Below are positions 18,566-27,273 of a stretch of DNA of 63,597 nucleotides, one piece after another (position 1 is the stretch's first letter; each line of letters begins with the position of its first letter). The translations under genes and the position numbers were made by a program. Where the stretch lies: positions 1 through 63,597 of the forward strand of contig NZ_JAHLOD010000019.1 in the NCBI RefSeq assembly GCF_018917145.1, given 5' to 3'. Origin of the DNA: Clostridium bornimense. GTDB taxonomy: Bacteria > Bacillota > Clostridia > Clostridiales > Clostridiaceae. Under the pieces are notes generated by a model. The model did no database searches and had not been told where the DNA came from. It was given only the letters and a program-made list of their open reading frames with translations.

Positions 18566-20593
18566 ATGAATATTTCTGATGATATAATAACCTTAAAAGG
18601 TATTGGAGAAAAAGCAAAGGCAGAACTTAATAAATGTGGAGTGTTCACTATATATGACTTATTATTATACTTTCCAAGAACATATGAAAACATCGAAAGA
18701 GTAAAATCTTTAGATGAAGTAGAAGAGGGCGAAAAAGTTGTACTTATGGGAAGAATGAAGAGCCTTAATCAAAGAAAAAGTGGATATAAAACAATAACTC
18801 ATGGTGTTTTAGAAGGTGATGGTGGAACATTTGAAGTATATTGGTTTAACGTTACATATATAAGAAATGTTTATAAGGTGGGAAATACATATCTACTTAT
18901 GGGAAAGGTAAAACTTTTGAGAGGAAAGGTAACGTTATCAAATCCTACAATTTTTAAAGGTGAAGATAATAGAAAAAATATAATGCCTGTTTATCATTTA
19001 AAAGGTTCTCTTAAAAATTCTTATATGATAAAAACTATAAAGGGATTGTTAGAAACTGTTTCTATAGAGGAAAATTTACCTGAAAGAATAATAAAGAAAT
19101 TTAAGTTTTGTTCTTTAGATGAGGCACTTAGGAATATACATTTTCCTGAAAACTCTACATTGCTTAAGGAAGCAACAAGAAGACTTAAGTTTCAAGAGTT
19201 ATTTTCTTATTCATTAAAAGTTTTGATGCTTAAGGATTATATTAATAATAATAAAAAGGGAATTAAATTTAATATAACTAAGGAACTTTCTGATTTAAAG
19301 GAACAATTGCCATTTCAATTAACATCAGCACAAAGTAGAGCTGTAAGAGAAATATTAAAGGATGAAAAGAAAGAGACAGCAATGAATAGATTACTACAAG
19401 GTGATGTTGGATCAGGAAAGACAGTAGTTGCAGCCATAGCTGTTTTTAATGTAGTTATCAATGGTTATCAAGGATGTGTAATGGCACCAACAGAAATATT
19501 AGCTACGCAGCATTATGAAGAGTTTAAAAAGTTGTTTGAAAGATTTAATTTAAACATAGAATTATTAGTAGGATCAAGAACATTAAAAGAAAAAAGAGAT
19601 ATAAAAGAGAGACTTTATAACGGAGAAATAGATATATTGATTGGTACTCATGCGTTAATAGAAGACGATGTAGAATTTAAAAATCTAGGAATCATTGTAG
19701 CTGATGAACAACATAGATTTGGAGTTGCACAAAGAAATAAACTATACTCTAAAGAGAATAAGGCAGATATATTAGTTATGACAGCAACACCAATTCCGAG
19801 AACTTTAAGTTTGTATATCTATGGCGACTTAGATGTATCTGTTATTGATGAATTACCACCAGGAAGAAAAAAGATAGATACGAAGTTTGTAGATAGTAAT
19901 AGAAAGTATAAAGTATATGAGTTCCTAAAGAAGCAACTAGAAGAAGGAAGACAAGGATATGTAGTATGCCCTCTTATTGAAGACGATGATGGAAGTGATT
20001 TAACATCAGTAGAAAAGCTTTATAAAGAACTAAAGGAAGATTATTTTAAAGAAGAATCTATTGAAATTTTACATGGCAAAATGAAACCAAAAGAAAAAGA
20101 TGAGATAATGAATAGATTTAAAAATAAAGAAATAAAAATATTAATTTCTACAACAGTAATAGAAGTAGGAATAAATGTACCTAATTCCAATGTGATGATA
20201 ATAGAAAATTGTGAAAGATTCGGATTATCACAATTACATCAACTTAGAGGTAGAGTTGGAAGAGGGGAGCATAAGTCCTATTGTTTCTTAGTTGGAAATT
20301 GCAAAAGTGAAAAGACTCGTAGAAGGATGGCTATAATGGAAGAATCTAATGATGGATTCTATATATCACAAGAAGATTTAAAGCTTAGGGGGACTGGTGA
20401 CCTGTTTGGCTTTAGGCAAAGTGGAGAGGATGGTCTTATTTTAAGTGATATCTTTGAAGATTTTGATCTTTTACGAGATGCAAATAATGAAGCGAAGGCA
20501 CTTTTAAACAGTGAAGAAGAAGAAGATATGAAAATAAAGGATGAGATGATTGAAAGGCTAGAAGGATATAATCAATATATATCCTTTAATTAG
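18566..20593 (+). CDS. recG: ATP-dependent DNA helicase, fork reversal
   Basis: Branch-migration helicase acting at stalled replication forks. It has the N-terminal wedge/OB region (YDLLLYFPRTYENIE), Walker A LLQGDVGSGKTVVA, ADEQHRFGV (motif II), TATPIPRTLSL (motif III) and the C-terminal motifs QLRGRVGRG and LRGTGDLFGFRQSG. At 675 residues it is complete. The start ATG 18566 follows tgaggtg. The gene is followed by a terminator, so it may be expressed as its own unit. Confidence 0.96.
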   Translation: MNISDDIITLKGIGEKAKAELNKCGVFTIYDLLLYFPRTYENIERVKSLDEVEEGEKVVLMGRMKSLNQRKSGYKTITHGVLEGDGGTFEVYWFNVTYIRNVYKVGNTYLLMGKVKLLRGKVTLSNPTIFKGEDNRKNIMPVYHLKGSLKNSYMIKTIKGLLETVSIEENLPERIIKKFKFCSLDEALRNIHFPENSTLLKEATRRLKFQELFSYSLKVLMLKDYINNNKKGIKFNITKELSDLKEQLPFQLTSAQSRAVREILKDEKKETAMNRLLQGDVGSGKTVVAAIAVFNVVINGYQGCVMAPTEILATQHYEEFKKLFERFNLNIELLVGSRTLKEKRDIKERLYNGEIDILIGTHALIEDDVEFKNLGIIVADEQHRFGVAQRNKLYSKENKADILVMTATPIPRTLSLYIYGDLDVSVIDELPPGRKKIDTKFVDSNRKYKVYEFLKKQLEEGRQGYVVCPLIEDDDGSDLTSVEKLYKELKEDYFKEESIEILHGKMKPKEKDEIMNRFKNKEIKILISTTVIEVGINVPNSNVMIIENCERFGLSQLHQLRGRVGRGEHKSYCFLVGNCKSEKTRRRMAIMEESNDGFYISQEDLKLRGTGDLFGFRQSGEDGLILSDIFEDFDLLRDANNEAKALLNSEEEEDMKIKDEMIERLEGYNQYISFN

Positions 20594-20612
20594 GAAGTAA
20601 AGAGGGAAAAGT

Positions 20613-20641
20613 AAAAGGGTGGATAGGACCACCCTTTTATG
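20613..20641 (+). terminator. Terminator after recG
   Basis: AAAAGGGTGG (20613-20622) pairs perfectly with CCACCCTTTT (20629-20638) around a 6-base loop. Confidence 0.75.
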
Positions 20642-20682
20642 AGGAGAATTATAGGAAGAGCCATTTGGCATCAGTTATATTA

Positions 20683-20713
20683 TTGACAAAATAGAAGTAT
20701 TTATACATATAAT
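20683..20713 (+). promoter_or_regulatory. Promoter of the rsmD-coaD operon
   Basis: TTGACA (20683-20688) and TATAAT (20708-20713) separated by 19 bp, slightly longer than ideal, 61 bases before the rsmD start. Confidence 0.55.
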
Positions 20714-20774
20714 TTTGTATAAAATAATTCAATATGATAAAATAAAAAAGAATTAAAAATAGGGAGGACCAAAG

Positions 20775-21329
20775 ATGAGAATAATTTCTGGTAAAGCAAG
20801 AGGAAGAAAAATATTATCTCCAGAAAGCATGGAAACAAGACCAACATTAGACAGAATAAAAGAATCAATTTTTAATATAATACAAAATAAAACACCAGAT
20901 GCTGTAGCTTGTGATATATTCTCAGGGACAGGAAGTTTAGGACTTGAAACAGCTAGTAGATGGGCAAAAAGAGTATATCTTGTGGATAAAAGTCCTAGAG
21001 CATATAAAAATCTTCAAGCTAATGTGGAAAACTTAAAATTTCAAGATGTATGTACAACATTAAATATGGATGCTTATGATGCATTAAGAGAGTTTAAGAG
21101 AAGAGGAGAAGTTTTTGATCTAATATTTATAGATCCACCATATGCAAAAGAAATGATTCCTCCAGCAATGGAAATAATCTATGATTTAGAGTTATTAAAA
21201 GAAGATGGGATAATAGTAACTAAGATAGATTCTAGTGAGGAAATTTATGATGGCTTTAAAAATATAAAGCTATATGATAAGAGAAAGTATGGAAATACTA
21301 CAGTTATTTTTTATAGAATAGAAAATTAA
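20775..21329 (+). CDS. rsmD: 16S rRNA (guanine-966-N2)-methyltransferase
   Basis: SAM-dependent methyltransferase acting on G966 of 16S rRNA. Typical N-terminus MRIISGKARGRKI with the conserved TRPTLDRIKESIFNI; SAM-binding CDIFSGTGSLGLE and catalytic DPPYAKE. It has 184 residues. It is followed by coaD, the standard Firmicute neighbour, 33 bases downstream. Confidence 0.95.
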   Translation: MRIISGKARGRKILSPESMETRPTLDRIKESIFNIIQNKTPDAVACDIFSGTGSLGLETASRWAKRVYLVDKSPRAYKNLQANVENLKFQDVCTTLNMDAYDALREFKRRGEVFDLIFIDPPYAKEMIPPAMEIIYDLELLKEDGIIVTKIDSSEEIYDGFKNIKLYDKRKYGNTTVIFYRIEN

Positions 21330-21362
21330 AATAACTAAATTTATATTTATAGGGAGAGAATT

Positions 21363-21872
21363 ATGAGAGTTGCAGTATATCCAGGGAGTTTTGATCCAAT
21401 AACTAATGGACATCTAGATATTATAGAGAGAGCCCTTAAAGTTTTTGATAAGGTTATTGTTGCAATACTTATTAATCCTACAAAAAAAGGATTGTTTTCG
21501 GTACAAGAAAGGGTAGAACTTATAAAGAAAGTTACAAAAGACATCGATAATGTAGAAGTAGAATCTTTTGAAGGTTTATTAGTTGATTTTTTAGAAAAGA
21601 AAGAAACTAATATAATTATTAAAGGATTAAGAGCTGTTTCTGACTTTGAATACGAGTTTCAAATGGCTCTTATGAATAATAAGCTTAATTCTGATGTTGA
21701 AACTGTTTTTATGATGACATCAGCAGAGTATTCATATTTAAGTTCATCATCAGTTAAGCAAGTAGCATTCTTTGATGGATCAGTAGAAGGGTTAGTGCCA
21801 TCAAAGATAATAGGAGACATAAAGGAAAAAGTAAGAAAGGTTAAGGAGGCAGAGCAATATGGAAGTAAATAA
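21363..21872 (+). CDS. coaD: Phosphopantetheine adenylyltransferase
   Basis: Penultimate step of coenzyme A synthesis. Nucleotidyltransferase motif [15 protein letters not shown] (with the T/HxGH-type NGH), [16 protein letters not shown] and the C-terminal SSSSVKQVA. It has 169 residues. It overlaps the downstream coiled-coil gene by 14 bases, indicating coupling. Together with coaBC at 3564 the window holds two of the CoA synthesis loci. Confidence 0.96.
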   Translation: MRVAVYPGSFDPITNGHLDIIERALKVFDKVIVAILINPTKKGLFSVQERVELIKKVTKDIDNVEVESFEGLLVDFLEKKETNIIIKGLRAVSDFEYEFQMALMNNKLNSDVETVFMMTSAEYSYLSSSSVKQVAFFDGSVEGLVPSKIIGDIKEKVRKVKEAEQYGSK

Positions 21873-22413
21873 GTTAGAAGTAGTTCAATTACTAGAGTAT
21901 TTACAAGAAATTATAAATAATGCAGCTAAAGTGCCTATGAGCGGAAAAATCATGATTAGCAAAAAGGAAATCATGGAAGTTACAGAAGAGATTATAAATT
22001 TGCTTCCGGAAGAATTCAGAAAAGCTCAATGGATGTTAGGCGAAAAGGATAGAATTTTAAGTGAAGCAGAAGCTCATGCAGAAGAAGTTAGAAGAGATAA
22101 AATTGAGTACATAAAAAATGAAGTTGAAAATCATGATATAGTGAATGATGCAAAAAAGGTAGCAGAAGAAATTATTGCTAAAGCTCAATTAGAAGCTAAA
22201 GAAATTAGAATAGGCTCAAGAGAATATTCTGCAGAGATAATAGAAGAATTAAATGCTGCAATCTCTAGTAAAAAGGAAGAATATCTATCTGTTATTGAAA
22301 TAGAAAGTAAGAAGTTTAGAGATAAAGTAAATAATATGCTAAACTCCACATCAGTGGAGCTTAGAGAAAATATAAAAGAATTAAAAGGTACAAGCAGTAA
22401 TATAAGTAAATAG
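21859..22413 (+). CDS. Conserved coiled-coil protein after coaD
   Basis: A 184-residue, highly charged, mostly helical protein with no membrane segment. Long heptad-like stretches rich in Glu/Lys (for example [20 protein letters not shown] and [17 protein letters not shown]) suggest a coiled coil resembling the DivIVA or F-ATPase subunit b helix; such proteins are often auto-annotated as ATPase. It overlaps coaD by 14 bases and runs 33 bases into the convergent ylbJ. I do not know its function; a cell-division or sporulation scaffold is only a guess. Confidence 0.75.
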   Translation: MEVNKLEVVQLLEYLQEIINNAAKVPMSGKIMISKKEIMEVTEEIINLLPEEFRKAQWMLGEKDRILSEAEAHAEEVRRDKIEYIKNEVENHDIVNDAKKVAEEIIAKAQLEAKEIRIGSREYSAEIIEELNAAISSKKEEYLSVIEIESKKFRDKVNNMLNSTSVELRENIKELKGTSSNISK

Positions 22414-23325
22414 ATTATATATTGCAAAAGCAACTACACTGTTAATGACGCCAAATAAAATTTTATATTTAACAAAATATAAAAAGCTTATCTTTAAGTC
22501 ATATATAAATGAATAGCATTGACTAAGTATACTTAATCCACCGAAAGTAAGAAAAAATGCGATTATAGAAATAATAAATTGCATTGGAATTGCTGAGGTG
22601 GATATTATTTTGCAACCATTTGTCATTTCTAAGATTCCAGCTAGAATACCACCAACTAGAGAAAAGTGCAATTTTGAAAAAACTAAGTTATCTAAAAATG
22701 TACATAGAACATTAAAAAAGATTATAAATCCTCCCACCATAAGTACTGTTGATATACTTTGTTCCACAGAGTTTAAGAAACATTTACTAAAAGGAAGTTT
22801 TTCTCTTGAGATATTATTAACATTGATTATATTTCTACTTTTATCTATTTTTAATATAAAAGATAGTATAAATGCAGATATGTAAGATGATATAAGTAAT
22901 ATGTATCCTAAGGTAACATTTTTAAGCATTAATACTCCAATAGATCCAATAACAAAAATAGGACTAGGAGTAGAAGCTAAAATAACTAGTCTTTTGAAAG
23001 TCTTAAAATTTATATCACCATTTCTATATAAATCCCCAGAATATTTTGTACCTAAAGGGTATCCACATAAAATTGATATTATTATTGCTGTAGCACATTT
23101 TCGTGAAAGTCTAAGGGGTTTACAAAGCATACCTCCAAATAGTTTGCTATACAATTCTATGCCTCCTAAAGAGACGATTAAATTGCATAGAATTGAGAAC
23201 ATAAATAATGCGGGAAATACATTAAAGAAGAATAACTTTGCACCATTTAATGTAGCTGTTAATGCGACAGTAGGACTTATTACCATCATTAGTATAAATG
23301 TTGAGATTAATAAAATTAGCAACAT
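22381..23325 (-). CDS. ylbJ: Sporulation integral membrane protein YlbJ
   Basis: The start is placed at ATG 23325 because of the strong aaaggaggtgc site immediately upstream; the longer in-frame reading from 23394 would run into repeat DNA. The 314-residue protein has about eight hydrophobic segments and gate-like (nucleoside transporter-type) repeats, with the signature ISILCGYPLGTKYSGDLYRNG and LASTPSPIFVIGSIG. YlbJ is needed for spore cortex formation in Bacillus; its substrate is unknown. Its 3' end overlaps the convergent coiled-coil gene by 33 bases. Confidence 0.9.
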   Translation of the reverse strand: MLLILLISTFILMMVISPTVALTATLNGAKLFFFNVFPALFMFSILCNLIVSLGGIELYSKLFGGMLCKPLRLSRKCATAIIISILCGYPLGTKYSGDLYRNGDINFKTFKRLVILASTPSPIFVIGSIGVLMLKNVTLGYILLISSYISAFILSFILKIDKSRNIINVNNISREKLPFSKCFLNSVEQSISTVLMVGGFIIFFNVLCTFLDNLVFSKLHFSLVGGILAGILEMTNGCKIISTSAIPMQFIISIIAFFLTFGGLSILSQCYSFIYDLKISFLYFVKYKILFGVINSVVAFAIYNLFTYITACTF

Positions 23326-23385
23326 TGCACCTCCTTTATAGAAATATATGAAAGAGGGATTATAAAAATTCGCAATTGTGGAGGA

Positions 23386-23560
23386 ACAGTGCACAGTGAA
23401 GGAGAAAATTCCTTTGGGGAATTTCTTAGAATTTAAGTATGGTGTCTGTAGTTGTTATTGGGTCTTGTTTTATAATTGGAATTAGACCTTGGATGGTGTC
23501 TTACGGGGAGCTAATAAAAGTTGTACTTTCATGTAGCTTGTTTTTTATAGGTTAGAGGTA
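23386..23560. repeat. Dispersed intergenic repeat, modules A and partial B
   Basis: Contains cagtgcacagtg, the aaattcctttggggaattt palindrome (module A), and further on gggagctaataaaagttgtactttcatgtagcttg (split words of module B, also at 45690, 49865 and 56485). The stretch 23326-23630 has no gene I can support. Confidence 0.7.
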
Positions 23561-23634
23561 TGAGAGTAGTGGTGTTACCACTACTTATCTAGAACAGATG
23601 ATAAATATAGTTTTAAATACATAAAAGTAAATGC

Positions 23635-23662
23635 TTTACAATATATCATTAAATGATATAAT
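23635..23662 (+). promoter_or_regulatory. Promoter of padR
   Basis: TTTACA (23635-23640), a 16-bp spacer and TATAAT (23657-23662). The first PadR-type palindrome covers the spacer and half of the -10. Confidence 0.75.
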
Positions 23663-23690
23663 ATTAAGTGATATATCATTTAATGATATA
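23642..23690. promoter_or_regulatory. Tandem palindromic operators, probable PadR autoregulation
   Basis: Two 19-bp near-perfect palindromes: TATATCATTAAATGATATA (23642-23660) and its exact reverse complement TATATCATTTAATGATATA (23672-23690), centres 30 bp apart (about three helical turns). The first overlaps the -10 and the second covers the likely transcription start, so binding would block transcription. Confidence 0.75.
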
Positions 23691-23712
23691 GTTATAGAGA
23701 AAGGGAAATTTT

Positions 23713-24045
23713 ATGGCTAGAAAGAATTCTATTGATACTAATCAACTAACAGATGCTGCGTTTTATATTTTATCTAGTGTTGTAAAGGAGCAACATGGAT
23801 ATTTAATAATGAAAACTATTGAAAATTTTAGTAATAATGAAGTTACTATTGGACCGGCATCGATGTATACAACATTAAAGAAACTTTTAGAATCAGGTTT
23901 AGTTGAATTGTCTGATTCAGATAAAAATAAAAAGATATACAAAATAACAGATAAAGGTATGGAGATGCTATTAAAAGAAATAGAACGAAAAAAACAAATG
24001 ATTAAGTTTGCAGAAAAATTTTTAAAATTAAGTAAGGAGAAATAA
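23713..24045 (+). CDS. PadR family transcriptional regulator
   Basis: A 110-residue winged-helix protein: LTDAAFYILSSV, YLIMKTIE, then IGPASMYTTLKKLLESGLVE as the recognition helix and wing, and a C-terminal dimerisation helix. It probably represses its own promoter through the two palindromes immediately upstream. It is followed one base later by a DUF2812 membrane gene; PadR plus DUF2812 is a recurrent Firmicute pair, and the second protein is presumed to be the regulated partner. The ligand is unknown. Confidence 0.9.
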   Translation: MARKNSIDTNQLTDAAFYILSSVVKEQHGYLIMKTIENFSNNEVTIGPASMYTTLKKLLESGLVELSDSDKNKKIYKITDKGMEMLLKEIERKKQMIKFAEKFLKLSKEK

Positions 24046-24046
24046 C

Positions 24047-24763
24047 ATGAAAAATAAGTATGTTGCTATTGGGGGATTTGCATTTACCGAAGAAAGTGAT
24101 ATGAAAAAATTAAGTAATTACGCAAGGGAGGGATGGATATTAGATTCTATAGTTGGAGGTTTCTTTTATAAACTAAGGAAAGGTACACCTCAAAATATAA
24201 TATATACTCTAGATTATCAAGATAATGTTGATGAAGAGTATTTTTCAATATTTAAGGAGGCAGGATGGGATCTTGTAGTTTCAATAGGAAATAAAATGAA
24301 TATTTTTTCAGCTCCAGTTGGTACTAAACCTATTTATAGTGATATGGATACGGAAATGGAAAAGTATAAAATAATGAAAGAGCAAACTAAAAGAGGTACA
24401 GTTTATTCTTTGCTAATAGGGGTAATATTAGTGATATCAATGATTGTATCTGTAATTGCTGTAAAATCTATATTTTTAATATTATTAGGACTTTTTATAA
24501 TTGATATCATTGTATTTATTTTCAACTTTATGCCTTATGTAGCTTATAATGATAAAGTTAAACAACTAAAAAAAGGGAGAAATTCTACATTAGATAATAA
24601 GAATTTATGGAAGATATATATGTTTGCAGGTGCTTTGTATATTATTCCAAATGTGTGGGATTTAATTGAAGGAGATAGTCCTTCTTTGATTTTTACTACT
24701 CTTGGTATACTTTGTATCATTTTAAGTCTTATAAAGTATAAGGAATATAAAAAATATTTATAA
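24047..24763 (+). CDS. DUF2812 domain membrane protein
   Basis: A 238-residue protein. The N-terminal DUF2812 domain (about 1-110) has FTEESDMKKLSNYAREGWIL and NIIYTLDYQ. Then come two hydrophobic hairpins: a pair of transmembrane helices at about 125-170 and a second pair at about 185-230, leaving a short basic tail. It is co-transcribed with padR (spacing 1 base, ribosome site aaggagaaa). The function is unknown; the pair resembles systems where a membrane sensor or stress protein is kept silent by its PadR repressor. Confidence 0.85.
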   Translation: MKNKYVAIGGFAFTEESDMKKLSNYAREGWILDSIVGGFFYKLRKGTPQNIIYTLDYQDNVDEEYFSIFKEAGWDLVVSIGNKMNIFSAPVGTKPIYSDMDTEMEKYKIMKEQTKRGTVYSLLIGVILVISMIVSVIAVKSIFLILLGLFIIDIIVFIFNFMPYVAYNDKVKQLKKGRNSTLDNKNLWKIYMFAGALYIIPNVWDLIEGDSPSLIFTTLGILCIILSLIKYKEYKKYL

Positions 24764-24781
24764 TATATGAATTATGATAAG

Positions 24782-24823
24782 GACTCGCAAAGACAAAGAA
24801 AATCTGATTGCGAGTCTTTTTTT
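24782..24823 (+). terminator. Terminator after the DUF2812 gene
   Basis: GACTCGCAA (24782-24790) pairs perfectly with TTGCGAGTC (24808-24816) and is followed by seven T residues. Confidence 0.85.
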
Positions 24824-24838
24824 ATTTATAATTTATTA

Positions 24839-24873
24839 ATAACAACACTTAAGTATAATAGTTTTATATATAA
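24839..24873. repeat. Fragment of dispersed repeat module B
   Basis: The words aacaacacttaagtata and atagttttatata occur here in the same order and spacing as inside the larger repeats at 45745, 49930 and 56545. The rest of 24764-25038 is AT-rich leader with no clear promoter. Confidence 0.65.
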
Positions 24874-25038
24874 AAAATTAATCAATGCCCAGAAATCATA
24901 ATAGAAATTTTAAAAATAGACCAATAATAATTTACAAAATATGTTATGATAAAGTAAAAAATAAGTTTCGGTGACATAGAAGTAATGATTTGCAAGGGAT
25001 ATTATTTCTATAATTGGAGAGTGAGGAGAGTTTTATAT

Positions 25039-25635
25039 ATGAAACATAAAGTAGTATTCCTTTCTACTATTGTGATGATATTGCTTCTTGCTAATTTCAT
25101 GGTACATCTGAGAGGTTGTAGCTTGATGTTTAAGCAAAGTGATAAAGAAGGAAATCCCATGATTTGTTGTAATAAGATTGGGAACTGTGCTTTTGTAGGA
25201 ATTTATAGGTGGGATGGAAGGAAAGAGTCTACAATAATTACCATTCCTGATGAGTGGGAAGGGATTCCTGTTATACAGATTGGCGGTTACTGTGGTCGTG
25301 GTTTACCAACACCTTTTATGATTCATATGCCAGAGTCACACTTTAACGGTGAAGGCGTTTATTTACAATCTCCAGAAAGATATAAAATAGCAGAGCCATA
25401 TACTATTGAAGAAATACCTTTTACAATAAATTTAGGGGAAAATATAAGTAAAATTGAGAATGTGAAAGATTCATATTACCCATTTACAAATGAGGATGGT
25501 AGTATTACCTTTTATCATCCAACGGTATACATCCAGTGTTCAGAACGGAATAAAACTTTTTACTCACAATACGGAAAATTGTATTATAAGTCAAATAATA
25601 AATTAGTTGAGGGATTTAACTATACCTTAGATTGA
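25039..25635 (+). CDS. Hypothetical membrane-anchored or secreted protein
   Basis: Start at ATG 25039 (MKHKVVFLSTIVMILLL) after gtgaggaga; upstream in-frame codons from 24985 lack support. One N-terminal hydrophobic helix (about 4-23) is followed by LRGC, which resembles but does not match a standard lipobox. The 198-residue protein then has a cysteine-containing extracellular domain with GVYL and FTINLGENISKIE stretches of the sort seen near leucine-rich-repeat surface proteins. Codon use is somewhat richer in C/G than its neighbours (for example GGC, CGT), hinting at acquisition. I do not recognise the family. Confidence 0.65.
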   Translation: MKHKVVFLSTIVMILLLANFMVHLRGCSLMFKQSDKEGNPMICCNKIGNCAFVGIYRWDGRKESTIITIPDEWEGIPVIQIGGYCGRGLPTPFMIHMPESHFNGEGVYLQSPERYKIAEPYTIEEIPFTINLGENISKIENVKDSYYPFTNEDGSITFYHPTVYIQCSERNKTFYSQYGKLYYKSNNKLVEGFNYTLD

Positions 25636-25712
25636 TTTTGTGTTAGCGATGTGAATAGTAAAGTTTTTTATTTTTAAAGAGATAAATAAGAAAATATATA
25701 GTTTTTAAATTT

Positions 25713-25739
25713 GGGCTATCAATAATGATAGCCCTTTTT
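25713..25739 (+). terminator. Terminator after the 25039 gene
   Basis: GGGCTATCA (25713-25721) and TGATAGCCC (25726-25734), perfect 9-bp stem, 4-base loop, then TTTTT. Confidence 0.85.
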
Positions 25740-25794
25740 AGAATTCATAATTATATACATACAACGACAAGTACATGAATATTTTTAATATTCA

Positions 25795-25910
25795 TTACGT
25801 CTTACTATCCACTGACATCACATGCCGTCTGCAAGACTAAAATAATTTTCCCCACAGGGGAAAATTCACCTTAATTGTGAATTGCGCATTGTGAATTGTG
25901 AATTGACATA
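25795..25910. repeat. Dispersed intergenic repeat, module D, running into the tmcAL 3' end
   Basis: Contains tgccgtctgcaagact followed by the palindrome aattttccccacaggggaaaatt (split: aattttcccc, ac, aggggaaaatt). The matching pair tgccgtccgcaggact and attttccccataggggaaaat is found near 56611-56655. It continues as attgtgaattgcgcattgtg, which forms the last codons of tmcAL. Confidence 0.7.
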
Positions 25911-27095
25911 TGGTCCTCTTTTATAGTCATCCATTGGCCCAATATTTTTATTTATCATAGAATAAGCTTTTGTAGCTAAAAGATCTATTTCTAATGATGG
26001 ATTTGAATATTTCCTAGGAAATTTTGTGATTATTTCTATATCAGATTTTTTCTTAATTTCTTTTATTATCTCTGCTCCTGTAGAATTAAGTCCTAAAATA
26101 CGTGCATATTCTACAGGTTTTTTTACTATAGATTGAACATCATAGTTTTCAAGTCCTATAAAAAGTTTGCAAAGAATACGAGATAATCTAGTATAAGCAT
26201 ATCTCTTGCTTTTTATATTCATAAGTAATTCCTCTAGAGAGTTGGCGTTAATAATTTCTTTTAAAATTTTATTATCAATACCTTCAGAAACATCATATAT
26301 ATTTGATATGCTTTCTTTGTTAGTTAGTAGTTTATATTTTATATATGGAAACATATCAGAAGGAAAAACTAAGTTATCCAGATTTTTATTTGTTTCTAAT
26401 ATAGTTGACGTTGGCAATTTGTCACTAAGAGAATTTATATCTCCACCATCTTTTAAAAATGCTCTTACCCCTGAGGCAGAAGGAAAACTTGATGATACTT
26501 CTGTTGAATTATAGTTAGCGCCTAATCTTTTAATAGTAGTTGGTTTTATTTTACTATCTAAAGTTTTTATAGCTTTAAGATATTCTAGAGATAATATATT
26601 GTTTGATTGGTTTAATATAGAAATTTCATCAGTTGATAAATTTAAAAATGTTTTTATAGCGTCCATGCGAGCAACAGGATATGATAAACCGCTATTCAAG
26701 TTTTCTTTTAATAAGTTTTTATATTCTAAAGGCTCATCAATAAGTAAATCACTTATTTTATCTATTAATAGTAAATTACCTTCTTCAGAACCGAATGATA
26801 TATAATCAATGACATTTAAATTATTTAATAAAGATACACCACCAAAGGCAAAGTGCTCTGCAGAGGATACCGCAAAGACAGAAGGTAACTCTATTACTAA
26901 ATCTACTCCAGATTCTATAGCTATTTTTGCTCTAGTCCACTTGTCTAATATACTAGGGAGACCTCTTTGAACAAAGTTTCCACTAAGGATACATACGATA
27001 CCATCGCAATTAGTTTTCTTTTTTGTTTCTTCTATATGATAAACATGCCCAAGATGCATTGGATTATATTCAGCAATTATTCCACAAAGATTCAT
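25866..27095 (-). CDS. tmcAL: tRNA(Met) cytidine acetate ligase
   Basis: Makes N4-acetylcytidine at the wobble position of elongator tRNA-Met from acetate and ATP (YlbM family). The start ATG 27095 gives MNLCGIIAEYNPMHLGHVYH with the HxGH nucleotidyltransferase motif, preceded by aaaggagat. ILSGNFVQRG and FGSEEGN are further family signatures. It has 409 residues. The final residues (NSQFTMRNSQLR) are translated from repeat DNA rather than from a conserved C-terminus. Its substrate is acetate, and the divergent pta-ackA operon next to it handles acetate. Confidence 0.9.
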   Translation of the reverse strand: MNLCGIIAEYNPMHLGHVYHIEETKKKTNCDGIVCILSGNFVQRGLPSILDKWTRAKIAIESGVDLVIELPSVFAVSSAEHFAFGGVSLLNNLNVIDYISFGSEEGNLLLIDKISDLLIDEPLEYKNLLKENLNSGLSYPVARMDAIKTFLNLSTDEISILNQSNNILSLEYLKAIKTLDSKIKPTTIKRLGANYNSTEVSSSFPSASGVRAFLKDGGDINSLSDKLPTSTILETNKNLDNLVFPSDMFPYIKYKLLTNKESISNIYDVSEGIDNKILKEIINANSLEELLMNIKSKRYAYTRLSRILCKLFIGLENYDVQSIVKKPVEYARILGLNSTGAEIIKEIKKKSDIEIITKFPRKYSNPSLEIDLLATKAYSMINKNIGPMDDYKRGPYVNSQFTMRNSQLR

Positions 27096-27172
27096 AAAAT
27101 CTCCTTTCAAATTTTGTTATTATTGTGTAAATAAAATTAAGTATTCTAAATATTTTAACATTATTAAAAACA

Positions 27173-27201
27173 TTGTACCGCTATATTATAAGGTATATAA
27201 T
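27173..27201 (+). promoter_or_regulatory. Promoter of pta-ackA
   Basis: TTGTAC (27173-27178), 17-bp spacer, TATAAT (27196-27201), 72 bases before the pta start codon. Confidence 0.65.
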
Positions 27202-27273
27202 TAAAGAATAAAACATTATTATAGGGAATGTAAGAAAATAAAAGTATCAAAGAAGGCGGAGGTAAAAACACAT

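Noticed and set aside
22598-23341. Two plus-strand ORFs (95 and 146 codons) opposite ylbJ
   Set aside because: Both are antisense to a conserved membrane protein that has a strong ribosome site; neither has its own initiation signal.
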